From: Hyphomicrobiaceae bacterium
GTDB taxonomy: Bacteria > Pseudomonadota > Alphaproteobacteria > Rhizobiales > Hyphomicrobiaceae
Assembly (NCBI GenBank): GCA_021775715.1
Contig: JAJFHI010000368.1
Location: forward strand, 1-9,280
DNA length: 9,280 nucleotides
Direction: 5' to 3'
The notes below the pieces were generated by a model. The model was not told where the DNA came from and did no database searches. It worked only from the letters and a program-made list of their open reading frames with translations. This document shows positions 5,111 through 9,280 of the stretch, piece by piece. A program made the translations under genes and the position numbers. Numbering within the stretch: position 1 is the stretch's first letter; every line of letters begins with the position of its first letter.

Positions 5111-6616
5111 TCAAGCATCCGTGTTGATGAAGCCATAAGCCACATTGCTGCGGTCTGCGCCTTCTTCACTGTATTTGGCGCGGTACTTGGCAAGACGATC
5201 GTTGGCGTAGTGCGCGACGGTGGCTTCCTCCGGAGTAAAGCCATAAAGCTTTGCCGAGTTTTCACCAAAGATCGCCTGTTTTATTGCCGACATGCCGTCA
5301 CCCAACGGCGCAAAGCCGTAACGCTCTTGCAGATCTTTTGGAACTTCCATCCGGCGGAACGCCTCGATCTGCCACTGCGGTGAGCCGTACCAAACAGAAT
5401 CCGTCCCCCAGACAACATGATCAACGCCAAGCCCCTTAATCAATGTTGCCATCAGAGCTGCGGCATGACGTGGATGCGTCAGACAAGTCGTGGCAAACGT
5501 CGTCCCAATGTCGGCGTAAACATTGGTGACACCGTGTTTGGCTGGAATCTCAGCAAGATCTGAAACCCAGTCAATCCGACCGGTTTCTTCAAACGTCTTT
5601 ATATGTTGTTCCGGCGGAACCGTCAGCGGTTTCAGTGCAGAGTGATAGATGATGAAATTAAGACCCGGCCAATCTTTCGCAGCCTTTGGGACATCGTCCA
5701 CCATCGCGTGCCGCCAGGTGTCACGGAAACTCTCTTCATAGTTGGACGGCAGCAGACCTTTGTGAATGCAAACGTTACGGATGCCCGCCTTCTGTGTGCG
5801 CTCGTAAAACGGATACATCAACTTCTCATCGTCAAGGCGATAAGGGAACTTCGACGGCATCAGCGGATCGCCGACGGTGTAACCTTTCCAACTATCTGGC
5901 CGATCCTTTTCAATGACGCGATCAACCTCGTCCAGCCAACCGTCCTTGCCAGGTTCGAAAAGTGCATGCCGCAACAGACGCCGCGAACCACACATCTTGT
6001 TGATCCGCATCGCGCCATCAACGAGCTGCGGGTTGGTGAGAAAGATGTTTTCCGGCTCATCTGCGGTCGCGCTTGAAACCAAACCGACGGTTGTATCGCT
6101 GTCGAGGAATACTTCTTTGATGAAGTTGTCGATCTGCAGGTCCTGGAACTTGGCCTTGTCGTCCTTATTGATGTCGGTGTTGCCGTAGATCGCACCGAAA
6201 TGACGCAGCCCGAGAATACCATCCCACTTGTAGGCATCGTCGACGAAATGCATGTGGCCGTCGAGGATGAACTGGTTCTTGTAGCGGGCGGCCACCTCAG
6301 CCGCGAGATCGGCGTCAATCGTTTCAGCTTCCGCAACTCCAAAAACGTCACCGTAGACGATATTCATCGCGGCAAACGCAGTTGCAAAACCAAAACTGGA
6401 TTGCATGAATGTGCGGCGATCCATGCCGATCTTCGGTGCGCGCGCATCCGCCATCTCATCAATCAATGCCGCCACACGCTTTTGCTGCGGGGTTTGTGGC
6501 ATCGGTCGATATTCACCGTTAGAAACGACCTGATCCGGAATCGGCCGGTGCTCCAAATCCCCCCGCTTGGCCAAAAGTTCGGCCCGTTTGCGATCTTCCT
6601 CGGTCAGCCAGGTCAT
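5111..6616 (-). CDS. Metal-dependent amidohydrolase (amidohydrolase_2 type TIM barrel) with twin-arginine motif
   Basis: This 501-residue hydrolase or decarboxylase belongs to the amidohydrolase superfamily. Metal ligands expected for the fold are visible: HMH at residues 121-123 on strand 1 (LDGHMHF), His285 in CIHKG, His325 in IIYHSA and Asp406 in VWGTDSVW. Members of this group hydrolyse or decarboxylate cyclic and aromatic acids, but the substrate cannot be told here. Residues 67-68 form DRRTFMQSSFGFATAFAA, a twin-arginine motif with a modest hydrophobic segment, preceded by an unusually long charged stretch of 66 residues. Export by Tat is possible but unproven. The start is secure: GGAGGA stands 6 bases before ATG 6616. 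It is the first gene after the porin terminator and is coupled to the small gene that begins on its stop codon. Confidence 0.87.
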   Translation of the reverse strand: MTWLTEEDRKRAELLAKRGDLEHRPIPDQVVSNGEYRPMPQTPQQKRVAALIDEMADARAPKIGMDRRTFMQSSFGFATAFAAMNIVYGDVFGVAEAETIDADLAAEVAARYKNQFILDGHMHFVDDAYKWDGILGLRHFGAIYGNTDINKDDKAKFQDLQIDNFIKEVFLDSDTTVGLVSSATADEPENIFLTNPQLVDGAMRINKMCGSRRLLRHALFEPGKDGWLDEVDRVIEKDRPDSWKGYTVGDPLMPSKFPYRLDDEKLMYPFYERTQKAGIRNVCIHKGLLPSNYEESFRDTWRHAMVDDVPKAAKDWPGLNFIIYHSALKPLTVPPEQHIKTFEETGRIDWVSDLAEIPAKHGVTNVYADIGTTFATTCLTHPRHAAALMATLIKGLGVDHVVWGTDSVWYGSPQWQIEAFRRMEVPKDLQERYGFAPLGDGMSAIKQAIFGENSAKLYGFTPEEATVAHYANDRLAKYRAKYSEEGADRSNVAYGFINTDA

Positions 6617-6745
6617 CGGTTCGTCCTCCGCACAAAATACACTTTTCTTGATAACGAAAGATCGCCGTCTCTCGTCTTGATTGGGAGGCTACATTAGAAT
6701 GCCGTCCTCATCACCCCTTTTCGTTCGACCCATAATGTTGGAATG

Positions 6746-6777
6746 AGACAACGGCATCACTCCGGCAGTCAACGGCA
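6746..6777. promoter_or_regulatory. Helically phased CGGC direct repeats upstream of the amidohydrolase gene
   Basis: AG(A/T)CAACGGCA occurs at 6746-6756 and 6767-6777 with one mismatch in 11, exactly 21 bp apart. A third partial copy, CTCCGGC, ends at 6766 between them. The CGGC cores thus repeat every 10-11 bp on one face of the helix, about 130-160 bp before the amidohydrolase start. This is the spacing of activator or response-regulator half-sites. The rest of the gap 6617-6829 shows no gene and no clear -35/-10 pair. Confidence 0.35.
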
Positions 6778-6830
6778 GCAGCCACCATCCATCGCAGACA
6801 CACACCCTAAACGAGCAAATGCATGCATAC

Positions 6831-6864
6831 AAAAAGGGCGGCCTGCCTGCTGCAAACCGCCCTT
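6831..6864 (-). terminator. Intrinsic terminator of the porin gene
   Basis: The arms AAGGGCGG (6834-6841) and CCGCCCTT (6857-6864) form a perfect 8-bp GC-rich stem with a 15-base loop. On the minus strand it is followed directly by a T-run (the A-run at 6831-6835). It lies about 45 bases past the porin stop codon and separates the porin from the amidohydrolase unit. Confidence 0.85.
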
Positions 6865-6909
6865 GTCGCGTGCTTAGTTAGTTAATTAGAGTGGAACCAA
6901 TTACTTAAC

Positions 6910-8232
6910 CTATCGACCATCTGTCATGGCAGAGAGTTCTTCGAGATCGAACTTGGACTTGTAACCGACACCAACGACAAACTTCTCGGTGTCGACAAAA
7001 CCGCTGCCGGTCTCGGCATCAAAGTCAGCGTATTTCGCTTCAACATAGAAGCCTTTCGCGATCGCCTTAACCGGTACCTTCACATAGGCGTCGAATTCCG
7101 TGCCGAAGTCTGTGCCGCCAACGTCAGATGAGAAGTCGTGGTACTGGATCTTGATTAGCGCACCATTGAGGAAGGCCAGCGGACCAGAAACACCCTTCAG
7201 CTTGTACGTCACATCGACATAAAGATCTTCCAGACCAGTTGCCGGCGTGACCAAGAACGTATCGGCGAAACCGTTGAAGATGTGACCCGTTGCGAGTGGC
7301 GTACGGAAGCTTGCGCCGTTGTCACTTCCAAGCAGCTCATAGCCACCAGTGACGGTCACACCCATGAAGGAAACAGAAGGCTGGGCGTGGACATAGTCAG
7401 CATCGTAATTGAGCGTGCTGTTGCCGGTATCCGACTGCTTGGCATACTCAAGGCGATAGCCAAGGCTAACGCCGCGACCCAGCTTGTACTTACCCTTTAG
7501 GAAACCACCGATGGTTTCGTTGGAAAGGTTGGCTGCTCCGGCATCCAGGAAGTCCATATTGTAGTAGTAACCCGTCAGAGCTGCGAACGGCGCAAATGCA
7601 TATTTCGCGTGGAGCAAATGGACGTTCGTTTCCAGGTTGCCAATCGGGCTGCGGTCAGAGAATATACGGTTGACGTTACCGACCCAGCCATAGAACAGAT
7701 CCAGCTTGTTATCCAAACCCTTGTAAACTGCAGTCGCACCATCAAAAGTCTGGTTATTCTGGCGCCAGCCGACATGACCGATGTAGCGCATGTTGTCGAG
7801 CACCTGGACGAAACGACCACCTTTAAGCGTCACTCCTGGAACAGCTTTAATTTCAACAAAGGCTTGGTTGACCTCGATCGATTCCACGTCAACCACAGTT
7901 GAGAAGTTGGTTTTACCATTGATGGTGTTGTTGAAGTCGTCGTCGCCGATCTCAAGAACGCCTTCGCCCTCAATACCTGCGCGGATCATGTTGTGCATCC
8001 ACGGCGTGATGATACCGACACGCGTCCGCCATGTGCTGGCATCTGCATCCTGCAAAGCGTTGCCCTGCGACACGTTCTCATAGCGATAGCGGGTATCGAC
8101 TGTAAGTGTCGACCCTTCCGCCCGTGCTTGCACCACGGACGCGAAGCAGGTCGCGGACACGACAAAGGCGCTAAGGCACGCTTTGTACGTATAATTCGGT
8201 TTTTTTGCTCCTGGAGCGGTTTTTGTCGTCAT
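6910..8232 (-). CDS. Outer-membrane beta-barrel porin, alginate-export-like
   Basis: This is a 440-residue outer-membrane channel. From ATG 8232 a signal peptide is clear: a basic N-region (TTKTAPGAKKPNYTYK), hydrophobic LSAFVVSATCFASVV, and a cut after ARA before EGSTLTVDTRYRYENV. The mature part alternates polar and hydrophobic residues with many Tyr, Gly and aromatic pairs, as in the alginate-export/OprD-like porin group. Hallmarks are TRYRYENV with DADASTWRTRVG, then repeated strand pieces such as LTGYYYNMDF and GVSLGYRLEYAKQ. The last strand, KFVVGVGYKSKF, is followed by a 12-residue tail, longer than the usual terminal Phe. ATG 8268 adds 12 residues that spoil the signal peptide, so I prefer 8232, with GGGGGA 10 bases upstream. 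The solute is unknown. The gene has its own terminator. Confidence 0.87.
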   Translation of the reverse strand: MTTKTAPGAKKPNYTYKACLSAFVVSATCFASVVQARAEGSTLTVDTRYRYENVSQGNALQDADASTWRTRVGIITPWMHNMIRAGIEGEGVLEIGDDDFNNTINGKTNFSTVVDVESIEVNQAFVEIKAVPGVTLKGGRFVQVLDNMRYIGHVGWRQNNQTFDGATAVYKGLDNKLDLFYGWVGNVNRIFSDRSPIGNLETNVHLLHAKYAFAPFAALTGYYYNMDFLDAGAANLSNETIGGFLKGKYKLGRGVSLGYRLEYAKQSDTGNSTLNYDADYVHAQPSVSFMGVTVTGGYELLGSDNGASFRTPLATGHIFNGFADTFLVTPATGLEDLYVDVTYKLKGVSGPLAFLNGALIKIQYHDFSSDVGGTDFGTEFDAYVKVPVKAIAKGFYVEAKYADFDAETGSGFVDTEKFVVGVGYKSKFDLEELSAMTDGR

Positions 8233-8760
8233 CGACCGCAAGTCCCCCGTTCGTGACCAAGAGCACATCCCAGCAGCGCCCCGACTCGATGAATCATCCT
8301 AAATTGATGTTAGTGTCGAACGCAGATGATGTATCGCAAAATCTGGTGGCCAGTTTCGCTTTTTGACGGTGGCATTTTAAAGCCCCTTTCCGTGAGAAAA
8401 ACCAAGCATTTACAGCAAATTACGATTACCTGAATATTGATCAGAAAATCGCAGACTTGGCGGCGTGGTCAGACATCGCGACAAGCTTCAAACGGCGGCA
8501 AAAAGAACCGTGTTCTATAAATTCATTCTGCCTTCCAAATGCGTGTTTTCAAAAGGGTTCATTGACCGCGCTTGTTTTTCGGTCTTTTCGGTGTGCTCTA
8601 GCCACTGCACAATTGGCACATATTTGCGCACAGCAATTGCGTCTTGCGCGCAACATATTCGATTACATTTTGTGTCATTTTTGGCTTCTAAAAAGCGCTG
8701 CAAAATGGCTAACTTACCCGCCGCGCACGCCCGATGTTGCTCTTGCACAACGGAAAATTT

Positions 8761-8783
8761 CTGCCACCGGGAAATTCTGGCAG
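8761..8783. repeat. Inverted repeat CTGCCA-N11-TGGCAG
   Basis: This is a perfect 6-bp inverted repeat, also partly a direct repeat (GGAAAATTTCTGCCA followed by GGGAAATTCTGGCA). It lies in the non-coding region and no T-run follows on either strand. A protein-binding site is more likely than a terminator. Confidence 0.3.
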
Positions 8784-8965
8784 CTGTGAAATCAAAAACT
8801 ACTTTCGAAACGCCGCCAAAAAACACTCTTGGTGTCCGGCTTGTGCTCCTTGGTTTTCCAACAGGTCATACCTACATCCGACGCGTCCAAGTTGGCAATC
8901 GGTAACCTAACTAGTCCGTTCCCAAAAGTACAAAGTAACGAACCCGAGATACGTCAAGATGGTTA

Positions 8966-8994
8966 TTGATCAATTACTAAATAATCCCTATACT
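8966..8994 (+). promoter_or_regulatory. Sigma-70-like promoter with palindrome at -35, for the [2Fe-2S] subunit gene
   Basis: TTGATC (8966-8971), a 17-bp AT-rich spacer, then TATACT (8989-8994) make a good sigma-70-like promoter facing the gene at 9180. Transcription would start near 9001, giving a long leader of about 180 bases. The -35 is inside a perfect 10-bp palindrome ATTGATCAAT (8965-8974), a likely regulator site. The leader has a small hairpin CGGAG/CTCCG (9116-9136), and I recognise no riboswitch in it. Confidence 0.5.
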
Positions 8995-9179
8995 TGTGGT
9001 CGACAAGCGCTGCTTTGACGCGATACGGTGCCGGTGCCGTCTATTCAATCGTGCCTAAATTCAATTTTGCAAATCGATCGTAAAACAGCAGCTTCAATCC
9101 CCGGCGCGAAACAAGCGGAGACGAGTCGAAACTCCGTAAAATGTAAAACACGTACGACAATTATAGGTGGAGACATTTG

Positions 9180-9280
9180 ATGATTACATTCACAGTTAAT
9201 GGAGATAGCCGTCAGTTTGACGGTGATGGCGACATGCCACTTTTGTGGTACCTGCGCGATCATGCAGGTCTGGTCGGCAC
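9180..9280 (+). CDS. [2Fe-2S]-binding small subunit of a molybdenum hydroxylase (CoxS/IorA-like), N-terminal part
   Basis: This is the start of the iron-sulphur subunit of a xanthine-oxidase-family enzyme. Such enzymes hydroxylate N-heterocycles or aldehydes, or oxidise CO, by passing electrons from a molybdenum cofactor through two [2Fe-2S] clusters. The 33 visible residues give the ferredoxin-like beginning: MITFTVNGDSRQFDG, then DMPLLWYLRDHAGLVGT. The MPLLWxLRD wording followed by GT fits isoquinoline 1-oxidoreductase alpha-type subunits best. The cluster cysteines (GCGxxxCGACT) would follow beyond the window edge. GGTGGAG stands 7 bases before ATG 9180, a strong ribosome binding site. It is the only plus-strand gene and is divergent from the porin. 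The large molybdenum subunit is expected downstream. Confidence 0.85.
   Translation, partial: MITFTVNGDSRQFDGDGDMPLLWYLRDHAGLVG

Larger units (their letters stand above)
4836..5111 (-). pseudogene. Unrecognised small gene coupled to the amidohydrolase, probably truncated at its 3' end
   Basis: The ATG at 5109-5111 shares its A with the amidohydrolase TGA (TGATG), which implies translational coupling. The frame runs 91 codons. The first part, VRETNWNARIVRFVYRGAA followed by CHFDFEEWFRGPASAVAAS and ITNFSQEILLVLC, is a convincing soluble protein with a GC-rich third position. After about codon 58 the wording and codon use change (ARSNVTPMMLLSHLR), and the frame then runs through the DUF6471 promoter region into the DUF6471 gene itself, overlapping it by 53 bp. 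I infer that the native gene was cut near 4935 by the accessory DNA and that its end may be the fragment at 3671-3820. I do not recognise the family. It could be an intact 91-aa gene instead. Confidence 0.5.
8269..9179. other. Intergenic region of about 0.9 kb between divergent genes
   Basis: I see no convincing gene here. Frames of 100-146 codons exist on both strands in 8457-8905, but they are Cys/Ser/Arg-rich, lack ribosome binding sites and resemble no family. Structure seen: an inverted repeat CTGCCA-N11-TGGCAG (8761-8783), a 16-base near-repeat (8490-8505 and 8808-8823, 13 of 16 identical), and the 9-mer TATTGATCA at 8435-8443 and 8964-8972. It should hold the porin promoter, but I find no good -35/-10 pair for it. 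Confidence 0.5.

Noticed and set aside
8613..8627. Sigma-54-like sequence TTGGCACATATTTGC
   Set aside because: The GG and GC elements are 9 bases apart where 10 are required, so it would not be a normal -24/-12 promoter.
8465..8905. A 146-codon plus-strand frame, with a 103-codon minus-strand frame over the same DNA
   Set aside because: There is no ribosome binding site and no recognisable motif, and the composition is Cys/Ser/Arg-heavy. The frames compete with each other, so I call the region non-coding.

Overview
The window looks like chromosomal DNA from a Gram-negative alphaproteobacterium, most likely of the Hyphomicrobiales type. The signs are a tripartite RND efflux pump, an outer-membrane beta-barrel porin, a formaldehyde-activating-enzyme (Fae) homologue, a molybdenum-hydroxylase small subunit, a DUF6471 protein and a two-TM hypothetical of a kind I associate with rhizobia-like genomes. 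The taxon is inferred from gene content only.

Every recognisable gene lies on the minus strand except the one at the right edge. From right to left: (a) 9180-9280, plus strand, the first 33 codons of a CoxS/IorA-type [2Fe-2S] subunit with a good ribosome binding site and a sigma-70-like promoter far upstream; (b) 8269-9179, about 0.9 kb with no convincing gene; (c) 6910-8232, an alginate-export-like porin closed by a clear intrinsic terminator; (d) 5111-6616, a metal-dependent amidohydrolase with a late twin-arginine motif; (e) a small unrecognised gene that starts on the amidohydrolase stop codon and loses its native look after about 58 codons; (f) about 1.1 kb of accessory-looking DNA carrying a DUF6471 gene and a membrane-protein gene broken by an in-frame TAA; (g) 3671-3820, a short open tail that may be the other end of the small gene in (e); (h) 3004-3552, a divergent Fae-like protein; (i) 1967-2872, a HAD phosphatase resembling mannosyl-3-phosphoglycerate phosphatase with Asn in place of the catalytic nucleophile; (j) 1-1751, the periplasmic adaptor and the truncated inner-membrane pump of an RND efflux system, preceded by a promoter/operator candidate.

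Functionally, porin, amidohydrolase, small gene and Fae-like protein suggest an uptake and catabolism locus, perhaps joined by the divergent molybdenum hydroxylase. The substrate cannot be read from the sequence. The most notable points are the apparent splitting of the amidohydrolase-linked small gene by a small island, the nonsense codon in the island's membrane-protein gene, the alternating GATGC/GCATC operator-like array in front of the DUF6471 gene, the Fae homologue lacking the usual active-site His, and the HAD phosphatase with two Asp-to-Asn changes at catalytic positions.
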